Below, piece by piece: positions 34,235 through 42,289 of a DNA stretch of 64,000 nucleotides (position 1 is its first letter; each line of letters begins with the position of its first letter). The notes beneath the pieces were generated by a model that was not told the origin of the DNA, ran no database searches, and saw nothing but the letters and a program-made list of their open reading frames with translations. The translations under genes and the position numbers were made by a program. The stretch is from Defluviitaleaceae bacterium. GTDB taxonomy: Bacteria; Bacillota; Clostridia; Lachnospirales; WQUN01. The stretch lies in the NCBI GenBank assembly GCA_009788055.1, contig WQSG01000002.1, positions 1-64,000 of the forward strand, in the 5' to 3' direction.

Positions 34235-34508
34235 GGTTACACCTCTTTATTTGATTTTTTACGCTCCACTCGTACCCGTCTAAAGCGGATACCGGGGCGG
34301 CTTGTACAAAGATTAGGTCAAAGGCGTTGGTTAAAACGCAATTATTTATTTGCGATGCTTTGGTGCAAGGGCGCGAAGCGGATGCGTGACGTGGGCGTTT
34401 TATTCTGTGACGGTTTTTGCTTGCGCCGGGGGTACGCACTGCGTACCTCTACCGCGCTTCCGCTTGCTGTTGGGGACGCTTCGCGTGGGTAGCTTGGGGG
34501 CTTCTGCG
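34235..34508. other. Provirus intergenic segment with small palindrome
   Basis: No supported gene. GGTACGCA-C-TGCGTACC at 34431-34447 is a perfect 8-bp hairpin. Open frames here lack ribosome binding sites. Confidence 0.5.
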
Positions 34509-34688
34509 CTATTCGTCAGCGTTACGTTGTTGACGCACTATATCCGGCAAGCGTTTTTTTAAATACAGCATGACCAAAATTACTGTGATGAGGGACGTTA
34601 TTGTTATTCCGACAAGTAAACCGAAAAGTATGCCTTGCACAAACATAATGCTTTCAAGAAATTCACCAAAGATAACCAGATAATCCAT
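34509..34688 (-). CDS. Small membrane protein, first gene of the phage operon
   Basis: A 59-residue protein with one long hydrophobic helix (about 14-44, 'GILFGLLVGITITSLITVIL') and a basic C-terminus ('LKKRLPDIVRQQR'). It is the first gene downstream of the large palindromic region. ATG 34688 is preferred; GTG 34697 is possible. It could be a second coat-like protein or a holin-like membrane protein; no homology is visible. Confidence 0.58.
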   Translation of the reverse strand: MDYLVIFGEFLESIMFVQGILFGLLVGITITSLITVILVMLYLKKRLPDIVRQQRNADE

Positions 34689-34716
34689 TTTTCTCACACC
34701 CTTTCATTAGACCGTT

Positions 34717-35240
34717 GGCGGCGGCGCGGCTTCTTGCCACAATACATACAGGGCGGGGAAGCGACGGAACTTTGCGCGGTTACTGCCGGGAACGCTTTGC
34801 ATATGGTTGTTCACTTCACGAAACAGGTTTCTTGGTCGGGGTAAGCCATCTGTTTACCACAGGTTTCCAACACATTTACCACACCCACCCTTGGAATTTT
34901 CTAAGTAAATTTGGGTTTACCACTCTTTCCACAGGCCTACCGTTGCTGTTTTGCCGCGCTAAAGCGCGGATTTATTTATGAAACAAATAAATCAAAAGCA
35001 AAACAAAACGGCTAAATGCCAGCCTATGGAAAGCGTGGAAAACCCAAATTTCCTAAGAAAATTTAGCCAAGGCTGGGCATGGAAAATGCATTGAAAACCT
35101 GTGGAAAACAGATAGGCGGGCTTACACCGACCAAGAAACCTGTTTCGTTGTTTGGCGGAGGAAGTCGCGTTCCCCGCAGGGAGGGGGGAACTGTACCGCC
35201 TTTGGTAAGTGACGAGAAGGTCAACCGCCGCGCCGCCGCC
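34717..35240. promoter_or_regulatory. Large palindromic intergenic region (candidate origin and packaging signal)
   Basis: This 524-bp non-coding region is an imperfect inverted repeat. Inner arms 34817-34941 and 35018-35150 match each other over about 125 nt with few differences (shared blocks CGAAACAGGTTTCTTGGTCGG and AAATTTGGGTTT). The centre has a perfect 9-bp hairpin (34969-34993). The outer edges are GGCGGCGGCGCGG (34717-34729) and its complement (35228-35240). A further hairpin GTTCCCC/GGGGAAC sits at 35168-35190. Filamentous phages keep their plus/minus origins and packaging hairpin in such a region. It also serves as the leader of the leftward operon. Confidence 0.72.
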
Positions 35241-35342
35241 CTTTATGAAACAGATAAGCGCGGTGAAAGTTGGAAGTTGCTTCCACTTGTTGGAATATTG
35301 TGGTATTTTTAGCAAGGCGAAACCTATTTTTATGCAAATATA

Positions 35343-35359
35343 TATTTCAATATGAAATA
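35343..35359. promoter_or_regulatory. Repressor operator palindrome
   Basis: TATTTCA-ATA-TGAAATA is a perfect dyad touching the -10 box of the leftward promoter. Related TTTC/GAAA half-sites occur at 35369-35380 and 35396-35402. These are likely binding sites of the XRE repressor encoded next door. Confidence 0.65.
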
Positions 35360-35387
35360 CAATATAGTTTCTTTATGAAATTGTCAA
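35359..35387 (-). promoter_or_regulatory. Leftward promoter of the phage operon
   Basis: On the minus strand TTGACA (35387-35382), a 17-nt spacer and TATTGT (35364-35359) form a strong sigma-70 promoter pointing into the large palindrome and all phage genes. The operator overlaps its -10 end. Confidence 0.78.
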
Positions 35388-35432
35388 TACTTCACTTGAA
35401 ATATTCTTAAAGAAATCAAGGATGTGATTATT

Positions 35433-35747
35433 ATGTACACAGAGGTTTTTGCATCTAGGTTAAAAAAAGCGCGTGAATACAATGGAATCACGCAACACGA
35501 AGTATCAAGAACAATTAAAATTAGCCAGTCAACCTATGCTAATTACGAAGCTGGTAAACGTGAACCAAACTTAGAAACTCTAGCCCTACTTTCCCGCCTG
35601 TATAATACAAAATCAGATTGGCTTATTGGCTTGACTTCTGACAGCGGATTAAACGAACTTAGCCAAATCCTTGAAGAACGCGAACGTAAACGTATTCTTG
35701 AAAAAATGGAAAAAGAAGCCGAACTTGCAAGAAGGGTGTGGGGTTAG
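35433..35747 (+). CDS. XRE-family phage repressor
   Basis: A 104-residue DNA-binding protein with a classic helix-turn-helix ('RLKKAREYNGITQHEVSRTI', 'ISQSTYANYEAGKREPNLETL') and a charged coiled C-terminal helix ('EERERKRILEKMEKEAELARR') likely used for dimerisation. It has no peptidase domain, so induction would not follow the LexA/CI self-cleavage route. It is divergent from the phage operon and next to its palindromic operator. ATG 35433 has AAGGA upstream. The end overlaps the next gene by 10 nt. Confidence 0.88.
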   Translation: MYTEVFASRLKKAREYNGITQHEVSRTIKISQSTYANYEAGKREPNLETLALLSRLYNTKSDWLIGLTSDSGLNELSQILEERERKRILEKMEKEAELARRVWG

Positions 35748-36664
35748 TGTCAACAATACAGATGTACGTAGGAACACAACATGGAACTTCTATGTATATC
35801 GAAACAAACCTACTTACACATATAAATTATATTTTCAGAAACAGAGCTATATCTGAACACGAGTATATCATTCCCGTAAATGCACACGAAATAGACAGCG
35901 ACTTCTCCGGCGAAATATCTTTGGGGATTTTTTTCAATACAGAAGTATCCGTATTTTATGAAAATGGTATAGCATCAAATTTTAGATTCACCTACATACC
36001 CGCACCAGTGCGAGAACAACCCCCGGCAACCGCACCAAGAACGGCGGCGGAAATTGCAAATTCAATCCGCTCCGAACAACAACAACCCCCTGCAACAAAT
36101 CTTTTTATAGACGCTATCGAAAATATAAATAATTATCACATCATTTTGGTTGTATGTATCCTTGGTGCTTTTCTCGTACTCAAAAGAACTTATAAAAAAA
36201 TAAAACTGGAACGCGCACAAAAAAACTGGGCTGAAAAATATGAAAATATCAAACAAGAAACCGAACACGCCAGAGTAAGTCGCGGATGGCTTCCAAAAAA
36301 TCAGCAAGTATATGACGATTATCTTAAAAAGCACAAATTAGACCCTTTGCCCGATTCTCTTTTTCGGAAAACTCCACAAGAAGGTGCGCACTATAATTCT
36401 GCACAATGGTCTGCAAACCCTAATTTAATCAATGGAAACGAATATACACTTTTCAACGAAGGAAAAATAGAAGTTTTGTGCCCTAATTGTGATGGCTTAA
36501 TTTTTAAACAACGTAACTTTTTTACAAATATGCATAACTATGTATGTAATAACCCTGCTTGTACTTTCACAACCATGGATTTTACAAACATTAAACCGCT
36601 GAAATGCAGGGTATCAGAAGAAGTCAGGATGAAAGAAATTCTTAAAACAAACAAGGACTTTTAA
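35738..36664 (+). CDS. Provirus cargo: membrane protein with zinc ribbon
   Basis: A 308-residue protein. An N-terminal beta-rich part (about 1-90, possibly outside) is followed by a Pro-rich linker ('APVREQPPATAPRTAAEI'), a membrane helix (about 131-148, 'YHIILVVCILGAFLVLKR'), a long basic helical region and a C-terminal zinc ribbon ('VLCPNCDGLIF' paired with 'VCNNPACTF'). No family is recognised. It is co-transcribed with the repressor, so it is probably expressed in the lysogen: a candidate for superinfection exclusion or another lysogenic-conversion trait. Confidence 0.68.
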   Translation: MGLVSTIQMYVGTQHGTSMYIETNLLTHINYIFRNRAISEHEYIIPVNAHEIDSDFSGEISLGIFFNTEVSVFYENGIASNFRFTYIPAPVREQPPATAPRTAAEIANSIRSEQQQPPATNLFIDAIENINNYHIILVVCILGAFLVLKRTYKKIKLERAQKNWAEKYENIKQETEHARVSRGWLPKNQQVYDDYLKKHKLDPLPDSLFRKTPQEGAHYNSAQWSANPNLINGNEYTLFNEGKIEVLCPNCDGLIFKQRNFFTNMHNYVCNNPACTFTTMDFTNIKPLKCRVSEEVRMKEILKTNKDF

Positions 36665-36676
36665 CCTTATCCTGCG

Positions 36677-36928
36677 CTACTCGTCTTTGCTTTTTTCTTC
36701 CGCAGACTTCCGCCGAAAAACAAAAACCAACGCAGAAACGATAATATTAGTAAAAACTGAAATTGCATATACTACAGCAATAAGCATTAAAGTCAAAAAA
36801 ACAAATGACACAAATCCAATGTCATGCGTATAAATGACAATTATCATCATCCCAATGAAAAGCCCATCAGCAAAATCAAGTTTCTTCTCCATAATTTTAC
36901 CCTTCAAATACTCAAATACTTTCCTCAT
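36677..36928 (-). CDS. Provirus cargo: small two-pass membrane protein
   Basis: An 83-residue protein with two hydrophobic segments (about 19-38 and 39-64) and a basic, then acidic tail ('RRKSAEEKSKDE'). ATG 36928 has a strong GAGAGGAG site; the open frame extends upstream without one. It lies between the zinc-ribbon gene and attR. Function is unknown. Confidence 0.62.
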   Translation of the reverse strand: MRKVFEYLKGKIMEKKLDFADGLFIGMMIIVIYTHDIGFVSFVFLTLMLIAVVYAISVFTNIIVSALVFVFRRKSAEEKSKDE

Positions 36929-36996
36929 TTTTGTTGCTCCTCTCTTTGGGTCGGTCGCGCATCCGCGCCGAATTGAAATATTCACACAGAATTTTT

Positions 36997-37112
36997 CTAC
37001 GGATCAGAAGGTCGAGGGTTCAAATCCTTTCTCGTACAAGAACGCACAAAGCCCGTGAATTCTGCATTTCAGAGTTTGCGGGCTTCTTTTATGTCTAAAT
37101 ACGTCTGACGGG
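36997..37112. repeat. attR: 116-bp direct repeat
   Basis: Exact second copy of 26434-26549, with the tRNA-Arg 3' part, its terminator and the last codons of int as a non-functional fragment. Homology stops at G37113 versus C26550. Confidence 0.95.
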
Positions 37113-37171
37113 GGAGTGTGCATTATCCACTAAGAAAAGATACATTTGCAAATGATTACATTGGAATGTTT

Positions 37172-37200
37172 TTGCATATTATGTATATTCGTGTTAGTAT
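37172..37200 (+). promoter_or_regulatory. Promoter of the downstream membrane protein gene
   Basis: TTGCAT (37172-37177) and TAGTAT (37195-37200), 17-nt spacing, precede the gene at 37231. Confidence 0.55.
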
Positions 37201-37230
37201 GGCGCATAATTTGACTTGGGGGTATGAAGA

Positions 37231-38085
37231 ATGGAATTCTTGCAACAACTAATAGGTTTTACATTTCCAAATCTTGAAGCCACCGTTTCAGCAGTTGCAC
37301 TTGTTATGACGATTTTCAGTATCGTAATGGCAAATTTCTCTATTTATGCAATGTGCAAAATATATGGTATTCCGTTTCGCATTACAGCCATGAATGCACG
37401 GGATTCCGTCGATTCACTGATAGAACTTATTATTGTATTTTTAATAGTAATATTTCCATTGTTTTATGTCTTTGGCGGGTTGGGCGTATGGTTGGCAGAT
37501 AATATAGGTGAAAACATTATAGCGGTAATTTCTTTTTTTATACTTTTTTGTTCAACTATGATGGGAATTTTATATACGTTAAGTAAAAATCTCAGAGGAG
37601 TACTAAAAAAGGTAGACAAGAAGTTATCACCTAAGTATAGCGATGTTGTTCTAAAAATATTTCTTTTTGTTGTGCCGGGTTCTATCGCTCTTATGTTTAT
37701 GCTGGCAGGTACAGGCACTGCATTTTTCATTAATATTTCGGATGGACTTTTAAGGGCATTGCTCATATTATTATCTGCGATATGTTTAATTGCCCCCGTA
37801 GGAAAAATACTTTGCAGGATTATACTTCGGGCAACAGGTGAACACGATGACTTTTTTACTTTTACCGCGACGGTTGATGACAAAAAAGTTGAATACTTGG
37901 CCATCTTACGCCACAGCAACAAACAGTGGGTATGTCTGAGATGCAACATTATAGAGAACATAGACGGCGAAAAGGGCAAGGTTCTTTATAGCCGCGGAGA
38001 GATAGTCATATGGAAAACAGATGAAATGCGAGAAATAAAGCATAGGGAAAATGAACTGTATCATATTTCTAAAATGGATATGTAA
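37231..38085 (+). CDS. Multi-pass membrane protein of unknown function
   Basis: A 284-residue protein with about six membrane helices in residues 10-205 and a soluble C-terminal domain (about 210-284) containing 'EYLAILRHSNKQWVCLRCNI'. I recognise no family. It is the first host gene right of attR and rather AT-rich, so it may itself be accessory. GGGGG upstream of the ATG serves as ribosome binding site. Confidence 0.65.
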   Translation: MEFLQQLIGFTFPNLEATVSAVALVMTIFSIVMANFSIYAMCKIYGIPFRITAMNARDSVDSLIELIIVFLIVIFPLFYVFGGLGVWLADNIGENIIAVISFFILFCSTMMGILYTLSKNLRGVLKKVDKKLSPKYSDVVLKIFLFVVPGSIALMFMLAGTGTAFFINISDGLLRALLILLSAICLIAPVGKILCRIILRATGEHDDFFTFTATVDDKKVEYLAILRHSNKQWVCLRCNIIENIDGEKGKVLYSRGEIVIWKTDEMREIKHRENELYHISKMDM

Positions 38086-38189
38086 AAACCAGCCATCACT
38101 CCTTTAATTTGAGCTTCCACCGCTTCTCTGGTATACTGGTAAAAAAAGGGCTTTTTGTTTATCGCAGATACGAGATTGGAGGATTTACA

Positions 38190-38939
38190 GTGAAAAACTT
38201 TAGGGATTTGGGTGGGATGGAAACTCATTGCGGGAAGAGAGTGCGGGCAAAACGGTTGCTTCGTGCGGCGCAGCCGGTGGGGCTTTCTGATGAAGAGGTG
38301 AAAAAATTACGCGAGCATGAGGTGAAATATATTGTAGATTTCCGAACGCGGCATGAGGTGACGACTATGCCGGTGGATGAAATCGAGGGCGTTACATACA
38401 CCCACATTGATATCATGGGCGACAATGCCGCCCAAGCCGCCGACCCTAATTACTGGATGCAAGTTTTCCACAAAAATCCGGAAAGTGTTGGCGACGAGTT
38501 TACAAAAACGTATGTGGAATTTGCAACAAGCCCGTCATCGATGGCGGGCTATTCGGCGTTTATTAAGGCGTGTGCCGCCGCAACCGAAGGCGCGACGCTT
38601 TTTCACTGCGCGGCGGGGAAGGATAGAACGGGCTTTGGGGCGGCAATACTTCTTAAACTGCTTAATGTATCTGACGAAGATATCTTCGAGGATTATCTTA
38701 AAACGCGGGAGTATCAGAAACAAGTTCACGCGTACTACGTTGCGAAGGCAAAAGAACGCGGCTTCACAGACGAGCAAACCGCCGCAATGGAAGCCGTTTT
38801 CGGCGTAAAAAACGAGTATCTGCAAGCCGCCTACAATGCCGCAACAGAGGCATTCGGCACGTTCGCAAATTATGTATCCGAGGGGCTTAAAATTACCGAA
38901 GACGAAATTCAACAACTTCGCGAAAATTATTTGGAGTGA
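38190..38939 (+). CDS. Tyrosine-protein phosphatase (Y_phosphatase3 family)
   Basis: A 249-residue dual-specificity-like phosphatase. The N-terminus 'NFRDLGGMETHCGKRVR' and 'LLRAAQPVGLSDEEV' are typical, and the P-loop 'FHCAAGKDRTGFGAA' holds the catalytic Cys and Arg (HCx5R). It would dephosphorylate phosphotyrosine proteins or phosphoinositides. GTG 38190 is preferred for its GGAGG, 7 nt upstream; an ATG at 38109 has none. It is followed 4 nt later by cca, so the two are probably co-transcribed. Confidence 0.9.
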   Translation: MKNFRDLGGMETHCGKRVRAKRLLRAAQPVGLSDEEVKKLREHEVKYIVDFRTRHEVTTMPVDEIEGVTYTHIDIMGDNAAQAADPNYWMQVFHKNPESVGDEFTKTYVEFATSPSSMAGYSAFIKACAAATEGATLFHCAAGKDRTGFGAAILLKLLNVSDEDIFEDYLKTREYQKQVHAYYVAKAKERGFTDEQTAAMEAVFGVKNEYLQAAYNAATEAFGTFANYVSEGLKITEDEIQQLRENYLE

Positions 38940-38943
38940 TAAT

Positions 38944-40152
38944 GTGTTTGTTCTTCCCGAAAATGTGCGCCATATAATCGAAACGCTGGAAGCCGCCGGA
39001 CATGAAGCTTTTATTGTGGGCGGCTGTGTTCGTGATGTAATTCGCGGGGTGAAGCCCAAGGATTGGGACATTACGACTTCGGCGTTGCCGCCACAGGTGA
39101 AGGGGCTGTTTCCGCGCACTTTTGACACGGGCATTGCCCACGGGACGGTTTCTGTTTTGGCGGGCAATGGCGAATGCTGCGAAGTAACAACGTACCGCGT
39201 AGACGGCGCGTATCTGGACAACAGGCGGCCGTCCGAGGTGACTTTTGCGGGCGAAATCACAGAGGATTTGAGCCGCAGAGATTTCACAATAAACGCGATT
39301 GCATACAGCCCCACCCGTGGTTTGGCAGACCCTTTCGGCGGACGGGAGGACATAAAAAAAGGCGTAATCCGTTGCGTGGGCGACGCGGAAAAACGCTTCG
39401 GGGAAGACGCACTTCGTATGCTTAGGGCGGTACGTTTTGCGGCGGTGCTTGGGTTTCGTGTGGATGAAACGGATTTGCTGGAGGCGTTTAATTTGCGACA
39501 CAGCTTGGCAAATATCAGTGCAGAGCGCGTCCGCGAGGAGCTTGTTAAACTTTTGTGCGGCGAAAATATCGGCGCGTTAAAGCTTTTGGAATCAACGGGG
39601 CTTATGCACTTTGTTCTGCAAAAACGTGACTACCCCGCAAATTTGTTAGACAAAACCATTTTGCAAATTAAAGCTCTTAACGAAAACGCAGACGAAAAAA
39701 TGCGCCTTGCGTTATTTTTGTCGTGGACGGGCGACGATTGTAAACGCATTTTGCGGGATTTGCGTTTTGATAATAACGGCATAAAAATCATTTCAATGTA
39801 TGTAGAAAATCTTTTTGCACCGCTTCCGCAAAGCCGCTACGAAATAAAAAAATATCTGAAAGAAATTTCTGCGGAGCATTTTGTAAAACTGCTTGAACTG
39901 AAAAATGTTATCGGATTGGAAACCAACCCCGCGCCTGAAATTCAAAAAATCCGTGAAGAGGTCGCGGATATCTTGGAGAAAAAAGAATGCTTTACTTTGC
40001 GTGAACTTGCCGTAAACGGCGACGACCTTGCGGCGGTGGGAATTCCGCAGGGCAAGGAAATGGGCGCGGCGTTGGAAAAACTGCTTGACGCGGTAATGCA
40101 CGACCCGTCACTGAACACAGCGGAACGACTGCTTCCTATGCTAATGTGCTGA
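38944..40152 (+). CDS. cca: CCA-adding tRNA nucleotidyltransferase
   Basis: A 402-residue class II nucleotidyltransferase that builds or repairs the 3' CCA of tRNAs, needed here because the tRNA genes in the window do not encode CCA. 'AFIVGGCVRDVIRG' and 'DWDITTSA' supply the metal-binding Asp pair; 'DLSRRDFTINA' and 'EDALRMLRAVRFAA' are the neck and template motifs. GTG 38944 follows a GGAG overlapping the end of the phosphatase gene; the open frame extends upstream inside that gene. Confidence 0.93.
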   Translation: MFVLPENVRHIIETLEAAGHEAFIVGGCVRDVIRGVKPKDWDITTSALPPQVKGLFPRTFDTGIAHGTVSVLAGNGECCEVTTYRVDGAYLDNRRPSEVTFAGEITEDLSRRDFTINAIAYSPTRGLADPFGGREDIKKGVIRCVGDAEKRFGEDALRMLRAVRFAAVLGFRVDETDLLEAFNLRHSLANISAERVREELVKLLCGENIGALKLLESTGLMHFVLQKRDYPANLLDKTILQIKALNENADEKMRLALFLSWTGDDCKRILRDLRFDNNGIKIISMYVENLFAPLPQSRYEIKKYLKEISAEHFVKLLELKNVIGLETNPAPEIQKIREEVADILEKKECFTLRELAVNGDDLAAVGIPQGKEMGAALEKLLDAVMHDPSLNTAERLLPMLMC

Positions 40153-40243
40153 AGTTCTCGGTTGCCGTATACTTGGTTTTGCGTCAAAAAGACCCCGTGG
40201 CAACTTCGCCTTTTTGCAAGATGGGACATGGGTATGGTATAAT

Positions 40244-40340
40244 AGACCTGTCCGCGAACCTCGCAACGCCGCCTTGGCGGTCAATGTCTTGCGAAAAATT
40301 GCCGCGCCGGTTCGGCATTACGGGGTTCGCGGACAGGTCT
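40244..40340. repeat. Palindrome-ended intergenic repeat, short copy (family A)
   Basis: A 97-bp element with perfect 17-bp terminal inverted repeats (AGACCTGTCCGCGAACC). It shares GCGGTCAAT, CTTGCGAAAAATTGCC and TTCGGCATT with 3316-3477 but lacks about 60 internal bases. It lies just upstream of metQ. The arms differ from the long copy, yet each copy is self-complementary. Confidence 0.72.
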
Positions 40341-40405
40341 AATATTTCAAAATATTTAGGGAGTGTTTTCAAGCACACCCCGGAAAAAAGAAGGGAAATG
40401 GTACC

Positions 40406-41266
40406 ATGAAAAAGTTTTTGTTGTTTGTAGTTTTGATGATGGTAATGGCGGCGTGCAGTGCGCAGACGGGGGACACTACTGCGGTGCAGAACGTGCAGGA
40501 CATCCCCGCTGACGCGCAGCAAGAAGTCGCAGTTTCACCGGACGCACCCGTTACGCTGAGAATCGGCGCAACACCCGTACCCCATGCGGTTATTTTGGAA
40601 TACATCGCGGATGATTTAGCGGCTCGCGGCGTAATTTTGGATATCGTGGAATTTACGGAATTTGTGTTGGTAAACCCTGCGTTGCACGACAGGCAAATTG
40701 ACGTAAATTATTTCCAACACTATCCGTTTTTGCTTAACTGGATTGAAAATAGCGGCAACCAATTAACACGCGTTGCGGATATCCATATCGAACCCATGAG
40801 CATTTATTCCGAAAACTTGACGGATGTGTCACAAGTGCCGCAAGGCGGCCGCGTTGCAATTCCCAACGACGCTGTAAACGGCGGACGCGCTCTTGCAGTG
40901 CTGGAATCCGCAGGGCTTATCGGCATAACCGAAGGCTTGGGCGTTCGCGCAATGGTAAGCGATATCATCTACAACCCCCTCGGGCTGGAAATTATAGAGC
41001 TTGAAGCCCCCATTGTTCCCGTTGCACTTGGCGAGGTAGACATCGCTGTTATCAATACCAACTTCGCGCTGGGCGTTGGGCTGAACCCAATGCGTGACTC
41101 CCTTTTCATGGAAGACGTAAATTCGCCTTTCGCAAACATTGTTGCAACACGCCCCGAAAATGCAAACGACGAAGCCATAACAATTCTTGTTGAAACACTC
41201 AAAACCGAACGTGTTTACAATTTCATATTGGAACGCTTTGAAGGCGCGGTTGTACCTGTGTTTTAA
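40406..41266 (+). CDS. metQ: MetQ/NlpA-family substrate-binding lipoprotein
   Basis: A 286-residue lipoprotein: signal peptide with lipobox ending 'VMAACSA' (Cys17), then the binding domain ('VTLRIGATPVPHAVILEYI', 'DVNYFQHYPFLLNWI', 'VAIPNDAVNGGRALAVLESAG'). Members bind methionine or related amino acids for an ABC importer. The usual metN and metI genes are absent on both sides, so this is an orphan that must use a transporter encoded elsewhere. Confidence 0.9.
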   Translation: MKKFLLFVVLMMVMAACSAQTGDTTAVQNVQDIPADAQQEVAVSPDAPVTLRIGATPVPHAVILEYIADDLAARGVILDIVEFTEFVLVNPALHDRQIDVNYFQHYPFLLNWIENSGNQLTRVADIHIEPMSIYSENLTDVSQVPQGGRVAIPNDAVNGGRALAVLESAGLIGITEGLGVRAMVSDIIYNPLGLEIIELEAPIVPVALGEVDIAVINTNFALGVGLNPMRDSLFMEDVNSPFANIVATRPENANDEAITILVETLKTERVYNFILERFEGAVVPVF

Positions 41267-41269
41267 AAC

Positions 41270-41364
41270 CGTGGGGACTCCGTCCCCACACCCCTGCGAA
41301 CTTTTTTGAAAAAAAGTTCGGCAAAAAACTTTAACTTAAAACCGCGCGAAATGCGCGGTTTTCA
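41270..41364 (+). terminator. Hairpin cluster and terminator after metQ (family C)
   Basis: GTGGGGACTCCGTCCCCAC, an AACTTTTTTGAAAAAAAGTT stem and a strong AAAACCGCGC-GAA-ATGCGCGGTTTT hairpin (41338-41364). The order is the same as at 7789-7978. Confidence 0.8.
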
Positions 41365-41380
41365 ATTAGGAGATAAATTT

Positions 41381-42052
41381 ATGAGAAAATATCTGTTGTT
41401 GTGTGCGGTTTTTGCAATGCTTATGTTTACGGCTTGCGGGGGTACCGACGTCTTTGCGCATTTTTACGCAATGCTGGAAACATATCCGCAAATAAACTAC
41501 GATATGATTTCGATTTTTTCGCCCGCATTCGCGCTTTACTTTATCACCTTGATTGAAGGTTTGCCGCTTTTGGGCATAGATGCAGATTACTCTGTGGACA
41601 CGTACATCTTCGACTTTGCCGAAGCAAATAACCGCCAAATAGCCGGGCTTAACACCGTGTTACGCGAGTTGGAACTGGGGCTGGATATGCCCGACGACGT
41701 GGCAATTTCCGCCTTTGAAGAATTCCCGGACTTTGCCCAATTCAAGGAAGATACCCTCAATATGAACATGGTGGAAGCATACGAAGCCCAAGACGCAGAG
41801 TGGCTTTACCGTGAGACAATACGTCCCCTTGTCGAAGAAGCCGCCAACAGCCTGTACGGGCAGTTTATGTACGAAACCACAATTCTTGCACGTTGCGCAA
41901 TCTTCGCCGCAGAAATAGAACGCCTACTGCGCGAAACCCAAGAGCCCACCACCTTCTTCATAACAATGGGCGCGCTACACGTACTATACGGCCACATCTT
42001 TGATTCGCTGGAAAACAGCGGCTTTGAAGTTGTGAGTTTGTGGGATAATTAA
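41381..42052 (+). CDS. Lipoprotein with TraB/GumN-like C-terminus
   Basis: A 223-residue protein with a lipoprotein signal (lipobox 'MFTACGG', Cys17). The C-terminal third ('AAEIERLLRETQEPTTFFIT', 'MGALHVLYGHIFDSLENSGF') has the strand-helix pattern and G-x-x-H of TraB/GumN proteins. The N-terminal part of that fold is not visible; the protein begins in the middle of the family alignment. Either the family is divergent or part of the gene was lost. AGGAGA precedes the ATG. Confidence 0.62.
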   Translation: MRKYLLLCAVFAMLMFTACGGTDVFAHFYAMLETYPQINYDMISIFSPAFALYFITLIEGLPLLGIDADYSVDTYIFDFAEANNRQIAGLNTVLRELELGLDMPDDVAISAFEEFPDFAQFKEDTLNMNMVEAYEAQDAEWLYRETIRPLVEEAANSLYGQFMYETTILARCAIFAAEIERLLRETQEPTTFFITMGALHVLYGHIFDSLENSGFEVVSLWDN

Positions 42053-42054
42053 AA

Positions 42055-42235
42055 AAAGTTCTCGGGGCTCCGCCCCGACCCCCGGAAACTTTTGAAAAAG
42101 TTTCATCAAAACTTTAACTAAAAACCCGCCGCGAATTTTCGCGGCGGGTTTTTGATTATGCGATATAGCTTATCGCCAGTCAAAATTTAAAGTTTTTGTT
42201 CAAACTTTTTTCAAAAAGTTTGCGGGGTGTTTGGG
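42055..42235. repeat. Hairpin cluster between convergent genes (family C)
   Basis: CGGGGCTCCGCCCCG, an AACTTTTGAAAAAGTTT stem, a terminator AAACCCGCCGCGAATTTTCGCGGCGGGTTT (42122-42153) and AAACTTTTTTCAAAAAGTTT. It terminates the lipoprotein gene and probably also the convergent M1-like gene. Confidence 0.72.
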
Positions 42236-42289
42236 GGTGCCGCCGTTCGCAGTAAACTGCTCACTTCATTGCCCCACGGTCTTAAAAAC

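Noticed and set aside
34152..34439. A 95-codon minus-strand frame in the provirus
   Set aside because: Overlaps the start of the two-pass membrane protein in another frame, basic low-complexity start and no ribosome binding site.
36997..37112. A second tRNA-Arg gene at attR
   Set aside because: Only the 3' part from the anticodon loop is present; the acceptor 5' strand and D arm are missing.
38535..39353. A 272-codon minus-strand frame over the phosphatase and cca genes
   Set aside because: No start site signals and overlaps two recognised genes.
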